A stretch of DNA of 64,000 bases from Melanopsichium pennsylvanicum. Lineage: Eukaryota; Basidiomycota; Ustilaginomycetes; Ustilaginales. Every line of letters starts with the position of its first letter. Positions within the stretch are counted from its first letter, which is position 1. Where the stretch lies: the NCBI GenBank assembly GCA_900208305.1, contig OAPG01000013.1, forward strand, positions 62,001 to 126,000, written 5' to 3'. The translations under genes and the position numbers were made by a program. Below, piece by piece: positions 42,770 through 52,580 of the stretch. The notes beneath the pieces were generated by a model, which made no database searches, was not told the DNA's origin, and saw nothing but the letters and a program-made list of their open reading frames with translations.

Positions 42770-43945
42770 TCAAGCTCCCTCCTTCTCTGCCTCAGCCAAA
42801 TGCTTTCGGAAAAGCTTTTCAGCACGTTGCCAAACCGCACCTTTGTCTTCATCCAACGCGTCCATTTGTGTGGTATCCTTACCCAGCACTTGTTTCAACT
42901 GCAACAAACTAGGAAGCAAGTCGTTGCTGAAACCTTCACTGCTCTCTCTTGGCAGCAGTGTAGGAAGATGATCGATCGAAATAACGGTCAAACTTGGGTT
43001 TCCTTTACCGGTATCGACATCCACCGTAGGCTTATCGAACGTGGTGTTGATGTTGTAAATCGGAAGAGGATTGTTAGGGTTGGTGGTGTCACAAGAAACA
43101 TCTACGACGACACCCAAACGACGTTGGGAACCAGCGGCTTGGATGGTAGCCTGGTCGAGGAAAGGTGGGATCTTGGAAGTGAGGTAGATGCAGTTGACGA
43201 AAATGTCTACGTCCAGGAGCTCTTGGTAAGGACCGTGCTTTGCGGATGTTTCAGCCATATCCCAACGAACAATGTCTTCGGAAGCTACACCTGCTTTTTC
43301 GAAAAAGTCAATGGCTCCTCGACCGCATCGGCCCAGAGCACCAATGACCAAAGCTTTAACTTTACCGTCCTTGCGCGACTTTTTGATGTGTTCAATCTGT
43401 TGCCTGGCGTGAGAGATGAGGGCGTGTTCGTCAGGGTAAGCCTTCTGAGCGCCAAGTCGACCATCCTGAGCTTGAACTTGTTCGGCAAGTGCCAAAAGAC
43501 CGAGAGCTGCACCTGCGAAACCAGCATGCCAACCGAAAGCAGCGACTCGCCTGCCGTTCTTGTCCTCCAAAAACTCCAAATCGTACAGCTTGCCACCGCC
43601 CCTCTTGAACCTGCCCAGCACATCCACCCAGCCGGCTTGCTTCTTGTAACAGTGAGCAAATTGGATGTGAGTGTGAGGAAGATCCGGACCGGGTTCCTCG
43701 AGCTCCTTGAGGCCGATGATGGGGATTTCAGCGGGGAGGGAGTGGAAAGTGTTGTGATGAGCAATCTTGCAACCGACGTCCGAGTATTCTTTGTCGTCAA
43801 AGATGCGTTGAGGGTCGGACTCGACGGTGATGTCAAAACCTGCATCGATGAGCTTCTTGGCAGTAGTAGGAGTGAGCGCGGCTCGGTGCTCGGCCGGCTT
43901 CATTTCGCATCGGAGGTAGAGAGGTTGACGGGTAGAGGAAGACAT
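42770..43945 (-). CDS. LYS1: Saccharopine dehydrogenase (NAD+, L-lysine-forming)
   Basis: The 391-residue protein from the ATG at 43945 catalyses the last step of fungal alpha-aminoadipate lysine synthesis, splitting saccharopine to lysine and 2-oxoglutarate. The N-terminal domain has LRCEMKPAEHRAALTP, GLKELEEP and HIQFAHCYKKQAGW, which contain the Lys and His used in catalysis in the family. The Rossmann domain shows KVKALVIGALGRCGRGAIDF and later DVSCDTTNPNNPLPIYNI and VISIDHLPTLLPRESS. Length matches the family. The C-terminus ends KEGA, so the peroxisomal tripeptide of the yeast enzyme is absent. It is single-exon. A long open frame on the opposite strand (42707-43954) is a composition artefact. 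Confidence 0.96.
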   Translation of the reverse strand: MSSSTRQPLYLRCEMKPAEHRAALTPTTAKKLIDAGFDITVESDPQRIFDDKEYSDVGCKIAHHNTFHSLPAEIPIIGLKELEEPGPDLPHTHIQFAHCYKKQAGWVDVLGRFKRGGGKLYDLEFLEDKNGRRVAAFGWHAGFAGAALGLLALAEQVQAQDGRLGAQKAYPDEHALISHARQQIEHIKKSRKDGKVKALVIGALGRCGRGAIDFFEKAGVASEDIVRWDMAETSAKHGPYQELLDVDIFVNCIYLTSKIPPFLDQATIQAAGSQRRLGVVVDVSCDTTNPNNPLPIYNINTTFDKPTVDVDTGKGNPSLTVISIDHLPTLLPRESSEGFSNDLLPSLLQLKQVLGKDTTQMDALDEDKGAVWQRAEKLFRKHLAEAEKEGA

Positions 43946-44416
43946 GTTGGATGATTTGATTGAAGAAAGAAATCCAAGGAAGAATAGGTCAACTTGGATG
44001 ATGTTGGAGATAAGATGCGGGAGTTGGATGACAAGATAAACGCTTTTTGTTTTCTTATTTTATGTTACCAAGTCAAGAAGCTCTTGGCATCTGAATCGGT
44101 CTTGTTCCGGTCTGGCTGAGTGTGTTGTGCATTCTTGTTGAAATCAAGGTTTGAGTCGAGTCGAGTCGAGTCGAGTCAGGTCTAAAGTGTGACTGGAGTG
44201 TGCAGCGGGCATTGACCGAGAACCAAGCACGATTGCCACTTTGCTCGGTCTTTCGCCGAATGCCCATTTTTTCAATTTGGAGTGTAAGACTTTAAATTCA
44301 ACAAAACAAAATCCTGCGATATTCAATTATGCTTTCGGAGCCGTGATCGACGATGATTTAAGTTCTGTCAAGCCTTGACCACAAACAGAAGAGAGACACA
44401 CACAGATACAGGGAAA

Positions 44417-44457
<41 letters not shown>

Positions 44458-44880
44458 AAGAGACTCCACAGTCCCTTTGCTTCGCATGCAGGCCAAGCAA
44501 AAGTTACCAACTACACGCAACATTATTGTGCTTCATCTTGACTTGTGGGCTGCATCCGGGTCTTACCTTCTGCACAACCATCATCTTGTCTTTGTAGGTA
44601 GATTATCTCACAAGCAATCCCTGACGCACTCAATCAGGTAATTGCAGAATTGGCCACATCCTCGCGCATGACTCTATTTGTATACAACGTCCTATAACTT
44701 CATTTGCTGACTGCCAAAGACAAACTTGCTCGTTGATGCAACGCACAACTTGCCTCTTGACGACTCTATTGTACCCTACTCGATCCATCACGCGCGTTCC
44801 TTGCTTGGCTTTTCACTCTTCTTACCGTGTAGCCTAAACATCGCACAAGCCACAATCATACATATAAGAAACATTCAATC
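43946..44880. promoter_or_regulatory. Shared LYS1/RRM-gene upstream region with two simple repeats
   Basis: The 935-bp region contains a GAGTC pentamer array (about 44153-44178) and a GA-rich tract with A interruptions (about 44418-44463). GCCAAG sites appear at 44083 (as CTTGGC), 44491 and 44804 (as CTTGGC). Both promoters should lie here. No gene was seen. Confidence 0.5.
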
Positions 44881-46180
44881 ATGGATGACGACAAGTTCGA
44901 TCTGTACAGCGTGAGTCTCTCCCACTCCATATTTTTCACCCATGTACCAACCATCCAACTGACTCTGTCCATCCACATTCTAACCCCGTCTCGGAAACAC
45001 TGCTATGACACAATGTTAGGACGATCTCTACTCGGATGTGCTCGCCAAGCAAGATGAACAGCCCATCAAACTCGAGCCTGCCTTGGACGACGCAGCCACA
45101 TCATCCGGCAAGCGTCAACGTGCGGATTCCATTGACCATCACAGACCCACCGCATCCGCCCCTTCCACCTCTTCCACTTCTAAAAATCAACCCAACCTAC
45201 CATCACAACCTCCTTCTGCATCAACAACATCATCGTCATCCACATATCCCAACGAGCAGCCATCACGTCCAATTCATTCCACATCCTCCTCTCTTCCATC
45301 TAACCCACTCAACTCCAATGCACCTCCTTTACGAAGCACTATGTCCACTCTTGCAGGTCGACCCAAAGTGACCGATCCCAACATCCAAAACGCCGTCTAC
45401 ATTGGAGACCTCAACTGGTGGGCAAATGACCAAGAGATTCGACAAATCGCTTCTTCCGTCGGAGTGACGGTTTCCCTCAACGACATTACTTTTTCCGAAC
45501 ACAAGGTCAATGGCAAATCCAAAGGCGTAGCCTATGTTGAGACCGAAAGTGAAACCGATGCCAAACGCATCAAGGATTGGTTTGAACAGAATGATTTTCA
45601 GTTCAAACGTGCCAATGTCACGCTCACCACAAGTGCAAATGGAAACCCATTTCGAACTTTACCCAAAGATCCGGTTCCAAAGAACGAAAGAGGTTCTGGT
45701 GGTGGTATGGGTGGTGGTGGTGGTAGAGGTGGAGGAATGAGAGGTGGAGGTCGAGGAGGAGCTCCCATGGCTGGAGCACCCATCAGAATGGGCAACAACA
45801 ATAATGCACCAATAGGTGTTGCGGGTGGGATGATGAACCCCGCCGCTATTATGATGAGTGGAATGGTTGGTATGGCTCACAATCCTGGCACCGGTGCCAA
45901 CAGTGGTGGTAGACCATATGGAAGAGGTGGTGCAAGAGGCGGCGGTAACGGTTGGGGTAACCGAGGAGGAGGAGGGTCGGGACATTTCAATCCCAACTTT
46001 TTTGGCGGCAGCATGCAAGGAGTAGGTGCGCCCATGATGGGTATGGGCGGCATGTCTCGAATGGGTGGTGGTGGTGGCATACCTCCAATGGCAAATATGG
46101 GTGTGGGTCAAGGAGGTCCTACTGGTGCACCCGCTGTCGATGATAGGGCACACAAACGACATCGTATGGAGGAAAATTAA
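44881..46180 (+). CDS. RRM and glycine-rich RNA-binding protein (CPSF6-like RRM)
   Basis: Exon 1 is only ten codons (44881-44910), followed by a 109-bp intron (GTGAGT donor, GTTAG acceptor at 45018-45019) and exon 2 45020-46180, giving 396 residues. The start [20 protein letters not shown] is acidic, as in CPSF6/7-type proteins. The single RRM is at about residues 134-213, with RNP2 [10 protein letters not shown] and RNP1 KSKGVAYV; the GDLNWW form is typical of the CPSF6 (cleavage factor I 68 kDa) RRM. The C-terminal half is Gly/Met-rich with RGG repeats, unlike the RS domain of animal CPSF6, and ends in a KRHRMEEN tail. A role in pre-mRNA 3' processing or nuclear RNA handling is likely but not proven by the sequence. 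Confidence 0.75.
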
Positions 46181-46855
46181 TCTAATTTACTGCATTGTGC
46201 ATGTCAAAACTCTTCCCCTCTTGATAATCATACTTTGTTGTTCGTCCTCAATTCTCATGCCAGGATCTACTAGATCAAAACTTCTTAAACTTTAAAAAAA
46301 AACCCAAAAAAAACCCTTTTTTCCCTCTGTGTAAAGGGGAGCGGGTTTTCGCGCTAACTTGGACAAGATGTATGAATATGCTATGTAAATTTGTGAAGAG
46401 CAAGGAGCAAGAGTAGAGTACAACAATGGTTGGCATAGCGTAGAGAAAAATGAGGAGGGGAGTGGATGGGGTACAGTATGTAAAAAAAAAAGTTCCTTTT
46501 TTAATTTTGTTTTTGAAAGCCTGAATTGGTGTTACCGAAAGTTGGGGGGGGGGGGGGGGGGAAGAGGGGGAATTATTGGTGCTTCGATAGTCTGAAATGA
46601 GTCAAAGAAAAGGTCATATACAATAGATTCGCCCTAAGCCTATCTCAACCCACGAAGACCTTCATTTGCAATGCAATGCAATGCCAAAAAAAAAAAAAAA
46701 AAGTTGCAGAATGCATCATTCGTATCGCACCCATTTGTTTCTTCTTGTCTCGCATGTTGGAGGCTTTCTTTGATTTCTGAACTGGATCGAATTCGGAATT
46801 CTATTCCTGTGATTCATCGTGTGACCTTTGCGATGTCTGCTAGGAATACCTTTTT
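46181..46855. other. Convergent intergenic region rich in homopolymers
   Basis: The 675 bp contain several A runs (about 46293-46312, 46481-46490, 46686-46702) and a G run of about 18 (around 46543-46560), with no gene. The G run is prone to polymerase slippage and sequencing error. Confidence 0.55.
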
Positions 46856-47258
46856 CTACACATCGCTTTGATTCTGAGCAGAAGACGAAGAAGCAGCATT
46901 TTCGTTGTTGGCCAAAGCAACTTTCCTTGCTCTGTTCAATTCTGCATAACAGAATCCACAAATGTGATGTTGAGCTTTTGGCTTTCCACAACCACTGCAA
47001 TGAACCAAATCCACTCTATCCTTCAATCCCTTGTTTGCAGCACGCATACTTTTTCGACTGTGAGACACTTTGCTCTTGGGTACAGCACGCAGAAAACCAT
47101 CCCATAATCCGATCAAAAATCCATCTCCACTACCACCGCCATTGAGCCAACTTGAGCTTGATGATCCTTCCAAGGCTGCATTTTGTGTTTCTACTGCTAC
47201 TGATGCTGGCATGTTTGGAGAAAGCGCAAATGCCGGTGTTAGAAAGGTTCCATTTTGC

Positions 47259-47289
<31 letters not shown>

Positions 47290-47437
47290 TTGTTGTTTTT
47301 GAAGAAGAAGGAACGTCTAGAGCGGGCGTGAGAAGTGCTGGCAAACAAAAGCGAAACAGGGGGGTGGATTCACCACCACGAATAGACAGAGTGAGACGAA
47401 GTTGCGCCGCTGCATTTCGAGATGTCGATAGAAACAT
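46856..47437 (-). CDS. MRPL32: Mitochondrial large-subunit ribosomal protein bL32m
   Basis: The 193-residue protein begins with a basic, Ser/Arg/Leu-rich presequence (MFLSTSRNAAAQLRLTLSIR) fit for mitochondrial import. The conserved bL32 core is AVPKSKVSHSRKSMRAANKG followed by LVHCSGCGKPKAQHHICGFC, whose CxxC...CxxC binds zinc. Yeast MrpL32 is matured by the m-AAA protease before assembly, and the long presequence region here (about 105 residues, including a poly-Ser run from (ATC)n at 47261-47288) is compatible with that. A C-terminal tail of about 30 residues follows the zinc site. It is single-exon and encoded upstream of the PTM1-like gene on the same strand in reverse order. Confidence 0.93.
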
Positions 47438-47903
47438 TGTGAGGGACTTGTGCGGTCGCGATACGATGGCTTAGAAAGTGCGCAAAAAACGGGTGATCGC
47501 AAAGACGCGTTGGTAGCTATGATGAAGATGAGGAACAGGAATGGTCGACGATGACGATAGAAAAAAAAGGTTGTGTGAGAAGTGAGCCATCAAAAATTCA
47601 ACGAGAATGAACGGATTATTATTATTGTCTCTCAAAGTCGATTTTGCCAAATGTTCTCGTGCGAAAAACACACTTTCACCCCAGGTTCATTATAAAACAA
47701 TTCTTGCCCTCCAAAGCTCTTCTCTGAAACCATCTCAACCGTTTTGAGGTGTGAATACTCGGAATGCTTTACTCAAAAAATGGTACTATTCTCCTCTTCA
47801 ATATGGATGCATGCTGATATTTTATCCAATCGCTGCAAGTACATCGCGTTTTGACGAATCACTGAGGAAAGGTGTGCGTGTAAGGATGACACGCCGATTC
47901 GGA
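47438..47903. promoter_or_regulatory. Intergenic region upstream of MRPL32
   Basis: The 466 bp contain the MRPL32 promoter and the 3' end of the PTM1-like gene. A short AAT/ATT run is at about 47615-47627. No gene was recognised. Confidence 0.45.
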
Positions 47904-50075
47904 TCAATCATCCTTGACTCCACCCTTCTTGTGTCCTGGCACCAATGTCTCTTCACTCGCATTCGCACTTGTACTCATCAGTCCTCTGGTTTCGCCCGTT
48001 CCAGTTCCATTTCCGTTGCCATCCGCTCTGCTCGTACCATGATCCTTGCTCTGATCAGCCTCATCTTCTTCATCTCCAATTTCGAACACTACCTCATCCC
48101 GCATCGCCCCTACCCGTGCAGCCCCCCTAGAGCCGTTATTATTGTGATTACCTTGACTCGTCTTGTTCGACTCCGGATCTTCATCCTCATCATCACTGCC
48201 TGGTCCATCGGGTCCTCTTGCAAACGTATCCACCTCGTACCCTTCGGCGGTGGGATCGTCTTCGGTCGCAATTTCATCCGACATGGCCAACCTCATGTTA
48301 CTCCCCGTGGGTCTCCAAACCCAAGCAATAGCAGCGAATACGGAAAAGTACAACAAAGCTAGCCAGCCATCGAGAAGGAACCATCGATATCGCCAAGTGT
48401 TGGGTGCAAAACCTTGCCCACTCGACTGAGAAAAAGCGACACTGGAAATGATGAAGAATCCGAACTATACCAATTCCCCCCCGGCGAGACCATTGAAACA
48501 GCACGCATTCAGCATTTGAAGAGTTTGGGTCAGTAAAAAACGTCACTCTTTTGTAACAAGACGGAAAGAGAAGAGGGAAAAGGGGCGTGACGGAAGAAAA
48601 GGCACTTACGATCACTGCTACAGCCGCAATGAGTATACGGTGGAGTTTTACAAACATGCTACGTTTAAAAGTCTGCTTCCTTTGCGTAAGATACTCGATG
48701 CTCCTATTCAACGAGTTCATGATCCAAGTCAAGAACGCAGTCAACGTCATGGCCAGCGGGAAAATAAAGGCAAACACCCAAGCTCCGCCCTGATCCAACT
48801 GAATAAGTACAATGCCGATACTGTACAACACGCCAAACACAAAATGTGCTGCCGTCAACATCCTCACCCTCATCATGACCTTCTTCTCCAAATTCGGCCG
48901 GATCACTCCATATCCCATTGCAACTATCAGCAACAGGAAGAAACTGACACTGTTCCGACCTGCATCCAAAACACTCGTAAGTACCAACAAGAATCGTGCA
49001 ACAGCAGTTACCGAGGTCGCACCGTTGACCTCTCGAATTCGGAAAAAGTCGATGAGGTGGTTGTTGAGATAGCTATAGTAGATCCATTGAGCTGCCATTT
49101 CGATGACGAGGAAAGCGATGGTTCCCGAAATAAAGTACTGTACTGTTAGAAGTTGATCCTTGTGTTTGATACACAACCAGAGCCAATATGCTCCGAGGGC
49201 GATGTAAGCGATGGTCATGGTAAAGTAGAAATTGAGTTTAGGATATTCTGCTGCGGGGAGGTTGCCTTTGAAGCTGTTGAAGAATTCCACTCGACCGGTG
49301 AACGAAGCGTGAACCGAAAGATCGCCTGCACCATTGGGGTTGTCTTCGAGTGAAAGAAGGGGCACTTCGGCTTACCAGATACAAAGAGGCAAGACAACAG
49401 GAAGAGAGTCAGCAAGACGAGCCACTAAAGGAGAGTTTGCGTAAGAATAGGAAAGAGGGGGAGCAGTCTCACTCGCACCGAAGCAATAGTATCCTGTTTC
49501 AGTCACATTGTATCGCTACAATATCAAGGTATCCAGATGAGGAAAAAAAGAAATAAATGTGGTGAGTTTCCCCTTGTTGAAATCTACATCATCCCTGGAC
49601 CATAACTCAAATCACTATAATCACTTACCAATGTCTTCTCCTCCTTCGACCCAGTCGATCCGAGCTCCAACCTCTCCAACTGTACAGTTTTCGCCTTTCC
49701 CGTCGACTCATCAACGATGAAATTACCCATATCCTCATTCTTACAAAGCGCCTCTTGCACAGCTTTGGCGGTACAAATATAGCTTTTGAGTGAAAATCCA
49801 AATGCATCCTTGTCACCAGAGTATTTGCCGAGTTTGTCAAAGTCGGCAAACTCGTAAAACATGGTTGCCACTGTTCCGGTCGAGTTGGGATGAAACAAGG
49901 CCGAGATGTGGCTGTCGCCGCCTGCAATCATTCCGGAGCATGTCTGGCGGAGCTCGTCAGCATCGCTGATGGCTACGGTGAAGGCAGTAACGGATGAAGC
50001 AAGCGAAATGAGAAGGAGGATAAGGAAGGTGGATATTGATCTCGCTAGATGGCGGCGGCTGCTTGAGCAAGGCAT
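47904..50075 (-). CDS. PTM1: PTM1-like (GOST/LUSTR) seven-transmembrane protein
   Basis: Four exons, 50075-49629, 49515-49473, 49370-48610 and 48464-47904, keep frame and encode 603 residues. Introns are 113, 102 and 145 bp; exon 2 is only 43 bp and gives RYNVTETGYYCFGA, the conserved TGYYC motif of the lumenal domain. A signal peptide is plain at the start (basic MPCSSSRRHLARS then a Leu/Ile/Ser core). The lumenal domain is followed by seven hydrophobic helices, beginning FYFTMTIAYIALGAYWLWL and ending in WLALLYFSVFAAIAWVW, matching the lung seven-transmembrane receptor family (GOST fold) that includes yeast Ptm1. The family resides in Golgi/endosomes and is linked to trafficking. The last 110 residues are an acidic cytoplasmic tail. 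The acceptor of exon 3 (GTAAG) is weak. Confidence 0.85.
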
Positions 50076-50092
50076 CTTGTAGAGATATATAT

Positions 50093-50163
<71 letters not shown>

Positions 50164-50845
50164 TAGATAGATACGAGCCGCCGATGATGGACAAGCCCGG
50201 TCTCAACGTGAGAGTCGCCGTTGACTCGTTGCAGTACTATCAGTCTATAGCTTGAGATGTGCCAGGTTTGATGGGATAGGTTCTTAACTGTCGTGAAAAT
50301 GCTAAGCCGTGTAGCTTGAGTTGAGCTTGGCGCTGTTGGGATTGATGCAACTTGATCCGGTACGATTGTCAAGTTGGTAGTTGGCCGACGTGTTTTGCGA
50401 TCGATCGCTGGTACAGAGCAAATTGATTCACGGCTGAGAGAGTTATTTTGTGATGCATTCAGCGCTCGTGTTGCGAGGCTTGATAAGGAGAGTAGTGATG
50501 GTGAAAGAAGGATAGGAACGAGACTGGCAAGTGTGCAAAGAGAAAACATGATCTGTCAACGCACGCGCCAGGGCGGACAGGACAGTGCTGTTTCAATGCT
50601 GTGCTGTTTCAGTGCTGTTTCAATGCTGTGCTGTACAAAACATGTGTTCATCACACTCTCTGACACAGCTCAGCCAGCAAAAGTGGATTCAAAGTAATCA
50701 AGTCAGGGTCCAATGCGGCTGATTGTCCCTCGGATCTTGTTTTTATTGAATCGTTCTCAAGCACTAGCTACTGTAGATCACAGATAGAGGCACAACCTGA
50801 TCTTCTCAAACGATCCATCAATTCTGCGCCTGCAAATCAGCCAGT
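50076..50845. promoter_or_regulatory. Divergent PTM1/ICMT-like intergenic region with (GA)n tract
   Basis: A nearly pure GA microsatellite of about 60 bp spans 50095-50157, directly in the 5' leader of the PTM1-like gene. A CTGTTTCA/ATGCTGTG duplication is at about 50586-50636. The rest shows no gene. Confidence 0.6.
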
Positions 50846-51514
50846 ATGAACGAAATAAGCTCCCTCATCTCGGACATCCCCACCGTCTGGGGCGAATTGG
50901 ACAATCTCAAACGAACGTTGGTGATTCTCAAAGCTATCGCTGATTTCACGTATTGTGGTATTACCCCACTACTCTTCATCAAGACTCGACTCTCCCTGCG
51001 TTCTTTTACCTTGGTCCCCATTGTTGCGGTCGCTTTCGTCTTGTCTGATGCAGCCATGTACTTTGCCTTGCCTAAGTCTGCCGATACGACCCAAACGTAC
51101 ATTGGTATCTTATTGGTCGTCTACAGTCTGGTGTTCTTTTGGTGGGCACAGTACACCATGTCCCACACATCCGGTCTTACAGGAGCTTTCAGCGACGATG
51201 TACCTACGTTCCTGATCACGAATGGAGCGTGGGCGATGGTGAGGAATCCGATATACTCGGCATACCTCGCGTCATTGTTGGCAGGATTCATCGTGACGAG
51301 CAGCTCGAATCATCCAGATCATGGGCACGAATTCTTGGTCTCACATGCAGGTGGGATTGCTTTTGCAGGACTTGGGGTTGGATTCAGTGTTTTTTACCAG
51401 GCTATAAGAGAGGAAGAAGCCAAGTTCAGTTCGAGCAAGTTGAGGAGCAAACATGAAGAGTATAAAAGGAAGGTGTGGTGTTTATTGCCTTTGACGGATG
51501 TATTTGGACGCTGA
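50846..51514 (+). CDS. ICMT-like integral membrane methyltransferase
   Basis: The 222-residue protein has four to five hydrophobic segments and, in its second half, the pattern of the isoprenylcysteine carboxyl methyltransferase / phospholipid methyltransferase superfamily: NGAWAMVRNPIYSAYLASL, a Gly-rich helix, then REEEAKF and a final EEYKRKVWCLLP. In that superfamily the RNPxY and EExxL/F...Y elements bind S-adenosylmethionine at the membrane face. Ste14 itself is similar in length, but other lipid or amine methyltransferases share the fold, so the substrate is not assigned. It is intronless. The C-terminal DVFGR shows no retention signal. Confidence 0.7.
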   Translation: MNEISSLISDIPTVWGELDNLKRTLVILKAIADFTYCGITPLLFIKTRLSLRSFTLVPIVAVAFVLSDAAMYFALPKSADTTQTYIGILLVVYSLVFFWWAQYTMSHTSGLTGAFSDDVPTFLITNGAWAMVRNPIYSAYLASLLAGFIVTSSSNHPDHGHEFLVSHAGGIAFAGLGVGFSVFYQAIREEEAKFSSSKLRSKHEEYKRKVWCLLPLTDVFGR

Positions 51515-52369
51515 GCAAATCGACAGCAGAAGCTTTTAAGATAACACACGGGGGCCGCTCCCACATTAGATGATGACCTTGTATGTGAAGAGTACATAGA
51601 GCTATGATTGTTACTCGTAAACAATGTATCATGTTCCGCTTTTGCATCAGAAGATTAGGCAAAAGATGGGCGACTTTGAGGTGTGTCGTATCGGGGATGA
51701 GATCGGAGATTCAGTCGAACTTGGTCGGATCACGAGGCGAAGTGAGAATTTCGAGGCAAAGCACACACAATTTTTAATTTTTTTTTCTTTTTTTATCTTT
51801 TCGTTTGTTTTCTTGCTGCTGAGTTGGCTCACCTCTTTGACTCAAAACCAGGTCAGTTAAACCGAAAATCAACCAGAAAGCCAAGTAAACAGCTAATCAG
51901 CCAACTAATCAGCCAGCATATTGGACACTACAAACCGGGTTTCCATTGTTCAGCGACCAACAAGAACAAGCTACAGTACAGTGCTTTACAGCAAGATCGG
52001 AAGATCTGTCCAAAAGAATACTCTGTACATTGTTTTGACACCAGCAAACATAACAAACTTCAGTCAAGACATCAGCACGCGAGCATCCAACATCACAAGC
52101 TCAGCGCTAACAAGCACACAAACGCTCAGATCACCCTCGTCTCGCATTCATTCAGTCCAGCCAGCCACGAGTAGCAGCAGCAGCAGCAGCAACAACAACA
52201 ACATCTCGGCCACGACGCAAACAACGTTAGCTTCATCTCAGAAGCGCAAGCTATCGCGCAGCCACACAGTCGAGCGCAACACGACAAGCAGCAGCAATCG
52301 TCGTCACCCTCGTCGGCTTTGAGGGTCTGCACCTCGCCTCCCTTTCGGGCTTCATACCTGCCCAAGGCC
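51515..52369. promoter_or_regulatory. Upstream region of the GLTSCR1-domain gene
   Basis: The 855 bp likely include promoter and long 5' UTR. A CAG then CAA run (about 52169-52202) encodes poly-Ser/Asn in an open frame (51921-52322) that I treat as untranslated. CCAACTAATCAGCCA-type short repeats occur at about 51890-51915. No separate gene was recognised. Confidence 0.45.
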
Positions 52370-52532
52370 ATGCAAGCCTATTCATCCACCTCTATTTCAA
52401 CCTCTCACCCCCACATCACCTCCAATGCGCCATTGACAATCGACCCAGCAGCCCTCTTTGGGCCCCCAACACCGTCCATCTCCGCGTTGAGCGGCGACGC
52501 TGCTAGTAGCACTAACAATTACGATATCGCCT

Positions 52533-52580
<48 letters not shown>

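Noticed and set aside
42707..43954. 415-codon open frame antisense to LYS1
   Set aside because: It is a shadow of LYS1; no ATG-proximal features or conserved motifs are present.
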